From: CAG-791 sp963629395
Lineage (GTDB): Bacteria > Bacillota > Clostridia > Lachnospirales > Lachnospiraceae
DNA length: 24,180 nucleotides
Assembly (NCBI GenBank): GCA_963629395.1
Contig: CAVGIV010000043.1
Location: 1-24,180, forward strand
Reading direction: 5' to 3'
Of this stretch, positions 7,871-16,194 are shown piece by piece. Every line of letters starts with the position of its first letter. The first letter of the stretch is position 1. A model generated the notes under the pieces. It had not been told where the DNA came from, did no database searches, and was given only the letters and a program-made list of their open reading frames with translations. Made by a program: the position numbers and the translations under genes.

Positions 7871-8356
7871 TTAAAAGGTAACCTTCAGACGGATGCTCGC
7901 GATATCCTTGCGGGGCAGCACCAGATCCTCTGCCGGATTCCCCTTGGCATCGGTGCGTCCGATGGTGACGCTTTGCGTGTCAAATGCCTTGAGAACGCCG
8001 TCAAAGCTCTTGTTCTTATCCTCGTAGGGCGCATAGGTTGTCCCTTCCACGTCCATGCCGAGGCTGGCCTGAAAATGCCGGTCCTTGGTCAATGTCCGCC
8101 CCAGTCCCGGGCTGGATACCTCCAGCGTATAAGGCTCCGCAATCGGATCTGCATCGTCCAGCGCATCCGAAAGATCATGACTTACGTCCACGCAGTCGTC
8201 GATCGTCACACCGCCGTCCTTGTCAATGTAGGCACGCAGATAATAGTCCGGTCCCTCCTTCACATATTCCACATCATAAATGCGAACGCCCCGGGAGGCT
8301 GCGATGGGCTCCAAAAGCTGCTCCACCAGTTCCTCGGTTTCCTTGCGCTTTGCCAT
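7871..8356 (-). CDS. rimP: Ribosome maturation factor RimP
   Basis: Two-domain protein needed for 30S maturation, acting with S12 and 16S rRNA. Family landmarks are GVRIYDVEYVKEGPDYYLRAYID, the GVTIDDCVDVSHDLSDALDD block and YTLEVSSPGLGRTL, followed by the small C-terminal Sm-like domain ending in a KDIASIRL strand. Length (161 aa) is normal. The ATG at 8356 has GAGGTG 6 nt upstream. It is the first gene of the rimP-nusA-ylxR-ylxQ-infB cluster, and a terminator hairpin and candidate promoter lie just upstream. Confidence 0.95.
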   Translation of the reverse strand: MAKRKETEELVEQLLEPIAASRGVRIYDVEYVKEGPDYYLRAYIDKDGGVTIDDCVDVSHDLSDALDDADPIAEPYTLEVSSPGLGRTLTKDRHFQASLGMDVEGTTYAPYEDKNKSFDGVLKAFDTQSVTIGRTDAKGNPAEDLVLPRKDIASIRLKVTF

Positions 8357-8392
8357 GCGGCACCTCTTTTCGCTGTCTGTCAGACATTCATC

Positions 8393-8421
8393 AAAAAGAG
8401 TGGACCGAAACGGCCCACTCT
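8393..8421 (-). terminator. Intrinsic terminator after recJ / in the rimP leader
   Basis: AGAGTGG.CCG-loop-CGG.CCACTCT, a stem of 7+3 bp, is followed on the minus strand by TTTTTG. It lies about 80 bp past the recJ stop and 37 bp before the rimP start. It can end recJ transcription. If the promoter at 8455-8483 is real, it instead sits in the rimP-nusA leader and could act as an attenuator. Confidence 0.85.
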
Positions 8422-8454
8422 CAATTCAACGCTACTCAATATCTAAACAACCAA

Positions 8455-8483
8455 ACATTAGCACGCATTCCGCGGATTTGCAA
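8455..8483 (-). promoter_or_regulatory. Candidate promoter of the rimP-nusA operon
   Basis: On the minus strand TTGCAA (8478-8483), a 17-nt spacer and TAATGT (8455-8460) preceded by TGC (extended -10). It is placed between the recJ stop and the terminator hairpin. The match is moderate and unsupported by other data. Confidence 0.35.
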
Positions 8484-8498
8484 GCGTTTTGTGGTGAT

Positions 8499-10289
8499 TC
8501 ACGTCAGCTTCACATCCTTCACCAGGAACTGCAGGCTCTCGCGGCCGCGAAAGGCATTAATCTGCGGCTCATAGGCAACGTGACATTTCACAGGGCCAGT
8601 CCTAAGCGGCTCCGGCAGCTGATCCTCGGTTATGAACCAGACAAGCTCTGCCTTCGGCGCCCCGGTCTCTTCGCCCTCCAGGCGGATGACGTTGCGGTTT
8701 TTGCCCAGCACCGCTGTCTTTCGGAGCGTGACATCCCTTGCCGCCAGAATAGGCCTTTGGTTCCCGTTTCCATATGGCTCGAGCTGCGAGAGCTCCCGCA
8801 CCATCTCCATCGTCACCAGATGCAGCGGCAGGATCATGTCGATGTGCAGTGTTTCTGTCATATCCTCGTCCCGCAGGGTGCAGGCTTCATTCAGGCGGCG
8901 GTCGAGGAGTTCTACGTTTTCCTTGCGCAGTGACAGCCCCGCCGCCATCTTATGCCCGCCGAATTTCAGGAACAAATCCCGGCAGCGGCTGAGTTCGCCG
9001 AACATATCGTACGCTTCAATCGACCTTCCGGAGCCCTTAAGAACACCATCTTCTTCCGAATTCGTCAGCACAATGGTCGGCCTGTGGTACCGTTCCTTGA
9101 TGCGGCCGGCGATAATGCCAGCCAGAGACTCATGACAGCTCTCCTGGCAGATCACCAGGACTCTGCGGCCGGCAAGAGGGCGCTTGCCGGATTCATTTTC
9201 CTCCTGCAGGAAGGCCATGGCGTCGGCAAAGCCCTGCTCCGTCATGGACTTGCGGCTGTCGTTGAGCTGTTTTAGATCCCTCGCCAGGATCATCGCCTTC
9301 GACTCCTGCGTTTCCTGGAACAGCGACAACGCCCGTTCTGCACTGTCTAATCGTCCGGAGGCATTGAGGCACGGTCCGATGACAAAGCCGGCGTGATATA
9401 CCGTCAGCGGTGTATCCGCCAGTCCCGCTGCCGTAAGGAGGCAGCGCATACCGATGTTGTCTGTGCCGCGAAGCTCCTGCAGCCCTGCCTTCACCAGGAT
9501 ATGGTTCGTGTCCTTTAATGGCATAACGTCACAGACCGTTGCCAGCGCTGCAAATCCCAGAAGCTCCCGCGCCAGTGTCACATTGGACGGTTCGTCCTTG
9601 CTCCTAGGTGTTGTAAGGTCCGGTTTCCCAAGGAGGATCTGCGCCAGATAAAAGACCACCTCCGCCCCGCAGATGCCAGGGAACCTCATAAGCGGCTGTC
9701 CGGTTTCCTCATTCGGAATCCACGGCTCCGCGATCACATCGGCCGGCGGATAATGATATATTTTCCTCCCATTCTCCTCCGTAAAGGGAATCTCATGGTG
9801 ATCCGTCACAATAACGGTAAGACCTGCGTCCTTTGCCTTTTGAAGAGGTCCCATCGCTGCAATTCCGTTGTCACAGGTGATGATGGTATCCACCCCGTCT
9901 GCGATGGCCTGCTCCACCAGGCGGTCATTGATGCCGTATCCATCCCGCATGCGGTCCGGAATAGCTGTTGACACCTTCCCTCCCAGCCATGAGATCAGGC
10001 GCCAGAGAATGTAGGTCGAGCAAATGCCGTCCACATCATAGTCTCCGATGACGCGAATGCTCGCACCGCCGAGGATCTTGCGGCGCAGGACAAAGGCGGC
10101 ATCCTTCAGCCCCGGAAGCTCCTCCGGCTCATCCAGATCCGCCATCGTTCCATGAAGGAACCGATGCATTGAGGCAGCGTCCGGAAGATCCCGGTTGCGA
10201 AGCACACGGACGGTAACCGGCGATACGTGCAGCTCCCCGGCAATGGCGCTGAAATCCGCTTTTTTGGCATAGACCATCCATTTGGCCAT
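8499..10289 (-). CDS. recJ: Single-stranded-DNA-specific exonuclease RecJ
   Basis: 5'-3' ssDNA exonuclease of recombination and mismatch/base-excision repair, cytoplasmic. DHH phosphoesterase motifs are present: GDYDVDG at 82-88, the TCDNGI segment near 138, TDHHE at 162-166, and GPCLNASGRLDSA. The DHHA1 half shows HESLAGIIAGRIKERY and KFGGHKMAAG. A C-terminal OB-type domain follows (QLEPYGNGNQRP). The 596-residue length is that of a compact bacterial RecJ. The ATG at 10289 has TGGAGG 8 nt upstream. The gene follows secDF, a common clostridial arrangement, but the apt and rel genes that often come after recJ are not here. Confidence 0.95.
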   Translation of the reverse strand: MAKWMVYAKKADFSAIAGELHVSPVTVRVLRNRDLPDAASMHRFLHGTMADLDEPEELPGLKDAAFVLRRKILGGASIRVIGDYDVDGICSTYILWRLISWLGGKVSTAIPDRMRDGYGINDRLVEQAIADGVDTIITCDNGIAAMGPLQKAKDAGLTVIVTDHHEIPFTEENGRKIYHYPPADVIAEPWIPNEETGQPLMRFPGICGAEVVFYLAQILLGKPDLTTPRSKDEPSNVTLARELLGFAALATVCDVMPLKDTNHILVKAGLQELRGTDNIGMRCLLTAAGLADTPLTVYHAGFVIGPCLNASGRLDSAERALSLFQETQESKAMILARDLKQLNDSRKSMTEQGFADAMAFLQEENESGKRPLAGRRVLVICQESCHESLAGIIAGRIKERYHRPTIVLTNSEEDGVLKGSGRSIEAYDMFGELSRCRDLFLKFGGHKMAAGLSLRKENVELLDRRLNEACTLRDEDMTETLHIDMILPLHLVTMEMVRELSQLEPYGNGNQRPILAARDVTLRKTAVLGKNRNVIRLEGEETGAPKAELVWFITEDQLPEPLRTGPVKCHVAYEPQINAFRGRESLQFLVKDVKLT

Positions 10290-10328
10290 TCCTTATACCT
10301 CCAGATATCGTAACCGTTCAGAATTAAG

Positions 10329-10367
10329 AAGTCCCGGTTCATCCCCAGAAAAGGGATGCCGGGACTT
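10329..10367 (-). terminator. Hairpin terminator after secDF
   Basis: AAGTCCCGG pairs with CCGGGACTT (9 bp) and an inner CATCCC pairs with GGGATG. The minus-strand 3' flank CTTAATTC is only partly U-rich. Its location between the secDF stop (10427) and the recJ start (10289) fits a terminator or a partial attenuator. Confidence 0.7.
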
Positions 10368-10426
10368 ATCACTCTTAAACCGCAGTCCTCTCTCAGACCG
10401 CAAAGACTTCTTAGTTTTCCTTTTGC

Positions 10427-12766
10427 TCAGACCACCGTCTTCTCGCGCACAGCCTTCTCGTGATTGGCCTTGCGCTCTGCCTGATCAGCGGCCTTCTTCT
10501 GTCTTGCGTAGCGTCCGCTGTCGTCGTGCTTGGGCGGGAACTTTTTGCGCAGCAGCAGCCAGAAGGACGAGCTAAGGCACACAGAGGAATAGCAGCCTGC
10601 CACAATGCCGGCCATGATCGGCAGTGCAAACTCGCGAATCGAGGACACGCCGAATATATACAGAGTAAAGACCATCAGGAAGGTCGTCAGTGACGTGAAC
10701 AGCGATCTTGTCAGCGTGTCGGTAACGGCACGGTTCGTCAGGTCCACAATGTCCGTATCCTTGCGCTTTTTCTCCAGTCTCTCACGAATCCGGTCAAAGA
10801 TAACGATGGTCGCATTGATGGAGTAGCCGACAATGGTCAGCATGCAGGCAACGAAGGTTGTGCCGACACTGATTCGCAGTATCGCATACACAGTGAGAAC
10901 AACCAGAACGTCGTGGGCCAATGCCAGAATCGCCGCTGCGCCCAGCCGCATGTCCTTAAACCGGAACCAGATGTAGATCAGCATCAGGAGCAGCGCTACG
11001 ATAACGGCGCCGATCGTATCTCTTTGCATTTCCGTGGAAATGGTGGAGCTGATCGTCTCTGCCTGGATAGCCGTCTCCTCCACATCGAAATCCTTCATGA
11101 GAAGCGTGTTGAGCTCTTCTCTCTCATCGGAGTTCAGTGTTCTTGTTTTGAAAATAACCTGATTGCCGCCGGCAACCTTCTGTACCTGAACGTTCGCGTC
11201 TCCGGTCACCTGCTCAAAGTCCGGTACGATCTGATCGTTGATCTCCTGCAGCGAATAGTCCTCGTTAAAGGTAACACTGGTGGAGGTTCCGCCGACGAAA
11301 TCAAGGCTGTAGTTCAGTGCATGCTCGCCGCCGACCTTGTGAATACCCATGAACACAAAGCCGCAGACGATGATGCAGGCCGAGAAAACATAGAAGATCT
11401 TCCGCTTCTCTACCACCTTCAGCGTCTTCATATCCTTGCCGACGCCGTACCACTTTTTATCCTTGGCGAACAGCGTATAGAATGCCTTCATGTACCACTT
11501 GGTGATGAACAGTGCGGTAAACATAGAGAGCAGAATACCGATAGCCAGCGTCTGTGCAAAGCCCTTTACGGTACCGGTTCCCAGAACGTAGAGCACGAAA
11601 GCAGCGATCAGCGTGGTGACATTTCCGTCAATGATGGCGGAAAGCGCCTTGCTGTAGCCGTTGTCGATGGCTGTCTTGACAGACTTATTCTCCCGAAGCT
11701 CCTCCCGGATACGGGCAAAAACAATAACGTTCGCATCCACTGCCATACCAATGGAAAGGAGGATGCCTGCAATACCGGGAAGGGTCAGCGTCACCTCGAA
11801 GCCGACCAGAATGATGCTCTCAAGTCCGATATACGTAAGAAGCGCAAGGCTTGCTGCAAAACCAGGCAGACGATACTGCACGATCATGAACAGGACAACC
11901 AGAATCAGTCCGATGGCGCCGGCCAGAAGCGATGTGTCAATAGCATCCTGACCGAGCTGCGCGCCGACTACGTTGGAGCGAAGCTCCTCCAGCTCAACAG
12001 AAAGGCCGCCGATACGAATTGTGGATGCAAGATTTCTGGCATCCTCAATGGTATCCTCACCGGTAATCACTGCCTGCCCGTTGGTGATGGCCGCCTGAAC
12101 CGTCGGAACGCTGATGAATTCGCCGTCGTAATAAATGGCAATGCTCTCGCCGTTTTCATAGGCTCTCGTCGTTGCATCCGCGAACTTCTGCTTGCCCTCA
12201 TCGGTAAAGGTCAGGGATACCACGATCTGCTGGTTGTTCATATCGTCGCTCTGGTAGCCGCCCTGGGCATCCGCCACATCCGTGCCTTCCAGTACAACAT
12301 CGCCGTCTGCGATCAGCTCATCGAGCTCCTTGTCCAGCTTGTAGCCGCCGCTCGTATAGTCGTACTCATAGTTGGCATTGCCGTCCTCATCCGTCTGACG
12401 GATGAAATACAAGGATCCGGGGCGTCCGAGCTCCTCCAGGATCTGATTGGCATCGGACACACCGGGAATTTCAATATTGACGCGGTCCGTACCTTCCCGA
12501 TAAACCTGCGCCTCCGTGCTGTACTGCTGCACTCTTTGCTGCAGCTTGTACACGGTGTCATTCATATCCTCATCGGAAGGGTCTTCATCCCCCACTGCCT
12601 GGTATGTGATGCTGACGCCGCCGGCCAGATCCAGTCCAAGCTTGATATCCGAAGCGGATCCTGTGCCCCAGCTGTCAACGCCAAAGACCGCCAGGTACAG
12701 GAGACTGGCCATGATCGCCACCAGGATCACCAATCCCGCAAGTGCCTTTCCCTTGCTCTTCTTCAT
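10427..12766 (-). CDS. secDF: Fused protein-export membrane protein SecDF
   Basis: Proton-driven accessory of the SecYEG translocon in the cytoplasmic membrane. A SecD half (TM1, KLGLDLAGGVSITYQ, large extracellular P1 region, five further TM segments with GMAVDANVIVFARIREE) is followed by a SecF half (LDFVGGTSTSVTF, YSINATIVIFDRIRER, C-terminal TMs). About 779 residues, similar to Bacillus SecDF. SecD Asp344 in GMAVDA is present, as is the SecF Arg687 in TLTRSLFTS. The Asp normally found after YSIN in SecF is Ala652 here. I start at the ATG at 12766 (MKKSKGKALAGL) because the preceding frame is non-conserved and passes through the promoter region. Its GGAGG is 12 nt upstream, rather far. The last residues are basic. 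Confidence 0.95.
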   Translation of the reverse strand: MKKSKGKALAGLVILVAIMASLLYLAVFGVDSWGTGSASDIKLGLDLAGGVSITYQAVGDEDPSDEDMNDTVYKLQQRVQQYSTEAQVYREGTDRVNIEIPGVSDANQILEELGRPGSLYFIRQTDEDGNANYEYDYTSGGYKLDKELDELIADGDVVLEGTDVADAQGGYQSDDMNNQQIVVSLTFTDEGKQKFADATTRAYENGESIAIYYDGEFISVPTVQAAITNGQAVITGEDTIEDARNLASTIRIGGLSVELEELRSNVVGAQLGQDAIDTSLLAGAIGLILVVLFMIVQYRLPGFAASLALLTYIGLESIILVGFEVTLTLPGIAGILLSIGMAVDANVIVFARIREELRENKSVKTAIDNGYSKALSAIIDGNVTTLIAAFVLYVLGTGTVKGFAQTLAIGILLSMFTALFITKWYMKAFYTLFAKDKKWYGVGKDMKTLKVVEKRKIFYVFSACIIVCGFVFMGIHKVGGEHALNYSLDFVGGTSTSVTFNEDYSLQEINDQIVPDFEQVTGDANVQVQKVAGGNQVIFKTRTLNSDEREELNTLLMKDFDVEETAIQAETISSTISTEMQRDTIGAVIVALLLMLIYIWFRFKDMRLGAAAILALAHDVLVVLTVYAILRISVGTTFVACMLTIVGYSINATIVIFDRIRERLEKKRKDTDIVDLTNRAVTDTLTRSLFTSLTTFLMVFTLYIFGVSSIREFALPIMAGIVAGCYSSVCLSSSFWLLLRKKFPPKHDDSGRYARQKKAADQAERKANHEKAVREKTVV

Positions 12767-12830
12767 AATCGCTACTATCCTCCATACTGTATCGTTTCCT
12801 GCAGGCAGAATTCGTCCTGCAAACCTCAGC

Positions 12831-12839
12831 ATTATAGCA
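12831..12839 (-). promoter_or_regulatory. Extended -10 of the secDF promoter
   Basis: On the minus strand TGC followed by a perfect TATAAT, 65 bp upstream of the secDF ATG. No good -35 is seen at 17 bp (TTTCAC at best), so this is read as an extended -10 promoter. It diverges from the promoter of the CBS protein gene. Confidence 0.55.
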
Positions 12840-12873
12840 TATCGTGTCCGCTTGTGAAACCAGAGATAATGTG

Positions 12874-12882
12874 TGCTATGAT
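12874..12882 (+). promoter_or_regulatory. Extended -10 of the CNNM/CBS gene promoter
   Basis: TGC followed by TATGAT on the plus strand, with a possible TTGTGA -35 at 12852 (19-nt spacing). Transcription would start near 12888-12890, inside the palindrome at 12884-12920. Confidence 0.5.
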
Positions 12883-12883
12883 A

Positions 12884-12920
12884 CTGTGCAGGTACTAGGC
12901 GGCGACGGGTACCTGCACAG
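12884..12920. promoter_or_regulatory. Perfect 12-bp inverted repeat at the transporter start site
   Basis: CTGTGCAGGTAC (12884-12895) and GTACCTGCACAG (12909-12920) are exact reverse complements separated by 13 nt. There is no U tract, so it does not resemble a terminator. It directly overlaps the predicted transcription start and lies 33 bp before the start codon. It could be an operator or a 5'-UTR stem-loop; nothing here identifies a regulator. Confidence 0.6.
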
Positions 12921-12953
12921 CATCCCAACCAATGCGTCTGTAGAAAGGACTCT

Positions 12954-14255
12954 ATGCAAAACTCAGATCTCATCCAACTGGTAATTCTGGTTATTCTGAT
13001 CATGCTCTCCGGCTATTTTTCCTCGGCGGAGACAGCTCTTAGCACCGTAAACCGGATTACGCTGAAATCACTGGCCGACGGCGGCGATGCGCGGGCGGTC
13101 AAAACCCTCGCAATTCTGGATCAGTACAGCAAGATGCTCTCCGCTATTCTGATCGGCAATAACGTGGTGAACCTTTCCTCCTCCGCCCTCGCCACCTCCC
13201 TGATCATCCGGACGCTGGGTGAGAACATGGTGTCGCTGGGCACAGCCATTCTGACCATTCTGATCATTCTCTTCGGAGAGATTACGCCCAAGAATTCCGC
13301 CAAGACAAACGCGCTGGAGATTTCCATGAAGGCAGCTCCGGTCATCGCCGTGCTGATGACGGTGATGACGCCCGTTATTTTTGTTGTGGAAAAGCTCTCC
13401 GGCCTGATCATGAAGCTGACCGGCACCAATCCCAATGCCAAGCAAAAGCTCACCGAGTCGGAGCTGAAGACCTACGTGGAGGTCGGTCAGGAGGACGGCG
13501 CCATCGAGGGCAGGGAGAAAAAGATCATCTACAATGTCTTTGATTTCGGCGATGCCGTTGCCAAGGACATCATGGTGCCGCGGATTGACATGTCCTGCGT
13601 ACCGGAGGATGCCTCCTATGATGACATCATGTCGGTCTTCCGCCTGGAGATGTTCACGCGTCTCCCGGTCTATGCCAAGGACAATCCGGACAAAATCATC
13701 GGTCACCTGAATATCAAGGATTTCGTCGGCCTGTCCGATCCGTCCCGGTTCCAGCTGCGGCGCATGCTGCACTCGTCTTATTTTACCTATGAATATAAGC
13801 GCACCGCAGATCTCTTAAAGGAAATGCAGCAGCACTCCTTCGGTGTCGCATTTGTGCTGGACGAGTACGGCAACACGGTCGGCATGATTACGCTGGAGGA
13901 TCTGGTGGAGGAAATTGTCGGCGACATCCGCGACGAATACGATGAGGATGAAAAAAGTCAGCTGCGTCAATACGACGATGTGACCTATCTTGCCGACGGC
14001 TCCATGAAGCTCATTGATCTAAACGATGCGCTTGGCTGCGAGTTTGCCTCGGATGACTACGACTCCATCGGCGGACTGATCATTGAGAAGCTCGAGCGCA
14101 TCCCTCAGGACGGCGAGTCCGTAACGCTGGAGGACGGCACGGTGCTCCAGGCTAAGGGCATCCGCCGCAACCGCATTATGAAGGTATTGATTCGTTTTAA
14201 AACAGCACCGAACCTCCCCGTGGACGAGAAGGAGGCCTCCGCAGAGGAGGTTTAA
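12954..14255 (+). CDS. CNNM-domain (DUF21) / CBS-pair transporter-associated protein, HlyC/CorC family
   Basis: Integral membrane protein of the CNNM/CorB family, linked in homologues to Mg2+ efflux or resistance and often misnamed hemolysin. The N-terminal DUF21 domain has hydrophobic segments at about 8-28, 65-100 and 128-150, with GYFSSAETALS and the GEITPKN signature. A CBS pair follows (KDIMVPRIDM, TRLPVYAKD, GHLNIKDF; then FVLDEYGNTVGMITLEDLVEEIVGDI). The C-terminal CorC_HlyC domain is DSIGGLIIEKLERIP to KVLIRF, with an acidic end. The 433-residue length is typical. ATG at 12954 follows AGAAAGGA. It is the only plus-strand gene in the core part of the window and is transcribed alone, with its own promoter and a strong downstream terminator. 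Transported ion unproven. Confidence 0.92.
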   Translation: MQNSDLIQLVILVILIMLSGYFSSAETALSTVNRITLKSLADGGDARAVKTLAILDQYSKMLSAILIGNNVVNLSSSALATSLIIRTLGENMVSLGTAILTILIILFGEITPKNSAKTNALEISMKAAPVIAVLMTVMTPVIFVVEKLSGLIMKLTGTNPNAKQKLTESELKTYVEVGQEDGAIEGREKKIIYNVFDFGDAVAKDIMVPRIDMSCVPEDASYDDIMSVFRLEMFTRLPVYAKDNPDKIIGHLNIKDFVGLSDPSRFQLRRMLHSSYFTYEYKRTADLLKEMQQHSFGVAFVLDEYGNTVGMITLEDLVEEIVGDIRDEYDEDEKSQLRQYDDVTYLADGSMKLIDLNDALGCEFASDDYDSIGGLIIEKLERIPQDGESVTLEDGTVLQAKGIRRNRIMKVLIRFKTAPNLPVDEKEASAEEV

Positions 14256-14260
14256 GACAA

Positions 14261-14298
14261 GCAAGAGCCCCGCAGCGATCCTGCTGCGGGGCTCTTGC
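14261..14298. terminator. Bidirectional terminator between the CBS gene and aspS
   Basis: A perfect 16-bp stem, GCAAGAGCCCCGCAGC with its complement, around the loop GATCCT. It lies 5 bp after the plus-strand CBS gene stop and 25 bp from the minus-strand aspS stop. The U tracts on both sides are modest, but the stem and the convergent setting make termination in both directions likely. Confidence 0.85.
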
Positions 14299-14322
14299 TA
14301 TGTTGTGTATCCGTCGGAACGC

Positions 14323-16170
14323 TTATTCCTGAGCGCTCTCCTCGTTCTTCACATCCTCTGTGATCTGAATGTGCAGCTCCTCGAGCTGGTGCGGTGTCAC
14401 GGAAGACGGTGCACCCATCATGATATCCTGTGCGTTCTTGTTCATCGGGAATGCAATGACCTCACGGATGGATTCCTCTCCGGAGAGCAGCATTACCATA
14501 CGGTCTACACCGGGTGCAATGCCTGCGTGCGGCGGTGCACCGTAGCAGAAGGCGTTGTACATAGCCGGGAACTTCTTTTTCACATCCTCTTCTCCCAGGC
14601 GAACCATCTCAAAGGCCTTTACCATGATCTCCGGATCGTGGTTACGGACAGCACCGGAGGAAAGCTCCACGCCGTTGCAGACAAGATCATACTGATCCGC
14701 CGTAATCGTCAGAGGATCAATCTCGCCCCGCTCTGCCTTCAGAAGCGTTTCCAGACCACCGGAGGGCATTGAGAACGGGTTATGGCAGAATTCCAGCTCG
14801 CCGCTCTCCTCTCCGATCTCATACATCGGGAAGTCAACGATCCAGCAGAATGCGTACTGCTCCTTGTCCATATGTCCGGGCACGGCAGTGCCGAGTGTCT
14901 TCACCAGAACGCCTGCGGTTTTCTGCGCTGCAGTCTTTACACCGGCAGCGACTCCGACAAAATCACCGGGCTGAAGGCCAAGGGCCTCCACCACCTGATC
15001 CTTGATCGGAGCAACGAACTTGGAAATACCGCCGACGAGCTCGCCGTTTTCATCCATGCGGAACCAATACGGCTTGCTGCCTGCCTGCACCTCAACGTCT
15101 CCGAGTGTCTTGTCAATAAACTTGCGGGTTCCCTCAAAGCCGGAAACCACCACAGCCTTGATGACAACCTTCGTGTCCTCGGTGTCGATGACGTTTCCGT
15201 CCTCGTCCTTGTTCTCGCGAACGGTTGCAAACGGCCCAAAGCCGCAGTCCTTCAGGACATCGGTTACATCCTGCACCGTCAGGTCGATGCGCAGATCCGG
15301 CTTGTCGGAGCCGTACTTGTCCATCGCTTCCTTATAGGGGATGCGGACAAACGGGGCAGAGCTTGCCCGGTCGTAGGTTCCGTATTTTGCAAAAATCGGC
15401 GGAAGCACGTCCTCAAGCACTGCAAAGACGTCCTCCTGGCTTGCAAACGCCATCTCCATGTCGAGCTGATAGAACTCGCCCGGAGAACGGTCGCCTCTTG
15501 CGTCCTCATCACGGAAGCACGGTGCAATCTGAAAATAACGGTCAAAGCCTGCCGTCATGAGGAGCTGCTTAAACTGCTGCGGAGCCTGGGGCAGTGCGTA
15601 GAACTCGCCCGGATGCTTTCTGGCAGGAACGAGATAATCTCTTGCGCCCTCCGGTGAGGAGGCCGTCAGAATCGGAGTTGTGATCTCGAGGAAGCCGTGC
15701 TCTGTCATTGACTGGCGAAGCGCAGCCACCACGTTGCAGCGGAGGATGATGTTCTTCTTCACCTCCGGATTGCGAAGGTCAAGATAGCGGTACTTCAGAC
15801 GGAACTGCTCGTCCGCTTCCCGGCTATGGTTGATTTCGAACGGAAGGTTTGCGTAGCGGCAGCGTCCCAGGACCGTCACCGACTCCGGCACCACCTCGAT
15901 CTCACCGGTCGGCTGCTTGGGGTTCTTGGAGCTTCTCTCCCGAACCACTCCGGCCACGCTGATCGTGGACTCCTTCGTGATGGTCTTGAACTGATTCATC
16001 ATCTCTTCGTTCTCTACGACGATCTGTGTCGTCCCATAGAAATCGCGAAGAACGGCAAAGCCAAGGTTGGCAGAGACCACGCGAAGGTTCTCCATCCATC
16101 CGGACAGCTGAACCTTTTGGCCGGCATCTGCGAGCCGAAGCTCACCGCAGGTATGTGTACGTGACTGCAT
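14323..16170 (-). CDS. aspS: Aspartate--tRNA ligase
   Basis: Class II aminoacyl-tRNA synthetase charging tRNA-Asp. The N-terminal OB anticodon-binding domain (VQLSGWMENLRVV) is followed by motif 1 around RLKYRYLDLRNPEV and GFLEITTPIL. Motif 2 is in the QIAPCFRDEDARGDRSPGEF segment with QLDMEM. A bacterial GAD insertion domain follows. Motif 3 is GIAPGVDRMVMLLSG. At 615 residues it is slightly longer than the usual ~590, with a short acidic insert (ENKDEDGNVIDTEDTK) inside the GAD region. RBS AAGGAGAT precedes the ATG. It lies downstream of hisS, the common Firmicute pairing, but 282 bp of repeat-filled sequence separates them, so separate transcription is possible. Whether it also charges tRNA-Asn cannot be judged here. 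Confidence 0.97.
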   Translation of the reverse strand: MQSRTHTCGELRLADAGQKVQLSGWMENLRVVSANLGFAVLRDFYGTTQIVVENEEMMNQFKTITKESTISVAGVVRERSSKNPKQPTGEIEVVPESVTVLGRCRYANLPFEINHSREADEQFRLKYRYLDLRNPEVKKNIILRCNVVAALRQSMTEHGFLEITTPILTASSPEGARDYLVPARKHPGEFYALPQAPQQFKQLLMTAGFDRYFQIAPCFRDEDARGDRSPGEFYQLDMEMAFASQEDVFAVLEDVLPPIFAKYGTYDRASSAPFVRIPYKEAMDKYGSDKPDLRIDLTVQDVTDVLKDCGFGPFATVRENKDEDGNVIDTEDTKVVIKAVVVSGFEGTRKFIDKTLGDVEVQAGSKPYWFRMDENGELVGGISKFVAPIKDQVVEALGLQPGDFVGVAAGVKTAAQKTAGVLVKTLGTAVPGHMDKEQYAFCWIVDFPMYEIGEESGELEFCHNPFSMPSGGLETLLKAERGEIDPLTITADQYDLVCNGVELSSGAVRNHDPEIMVKAFEMVRLGEEDVKKKFPAMYNAFCYGAPPHAGIAPGVDRMVMLLSGEESIREVIAFPMNKNAQDIMMGAPSSVTPHQLEELHIQITEDVKNEESAQE

Positions 16171-16194
16171 GTTTTATCTCCTTATATTGTATCT

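Noticed and set aside
10913..12898. A 661-codon plus-strand open frame opposite secDF
   Set aside because: No recognisable family and no RBS; the minus-strand SecDF is clearly the coding frame.
12767..13003. Longer SecDF start upstream of 12766
   Set aside because: The upstream frame crosses the TATAAT promoter and the palindrome and overlaps the divergent gene; no conserved residues there.
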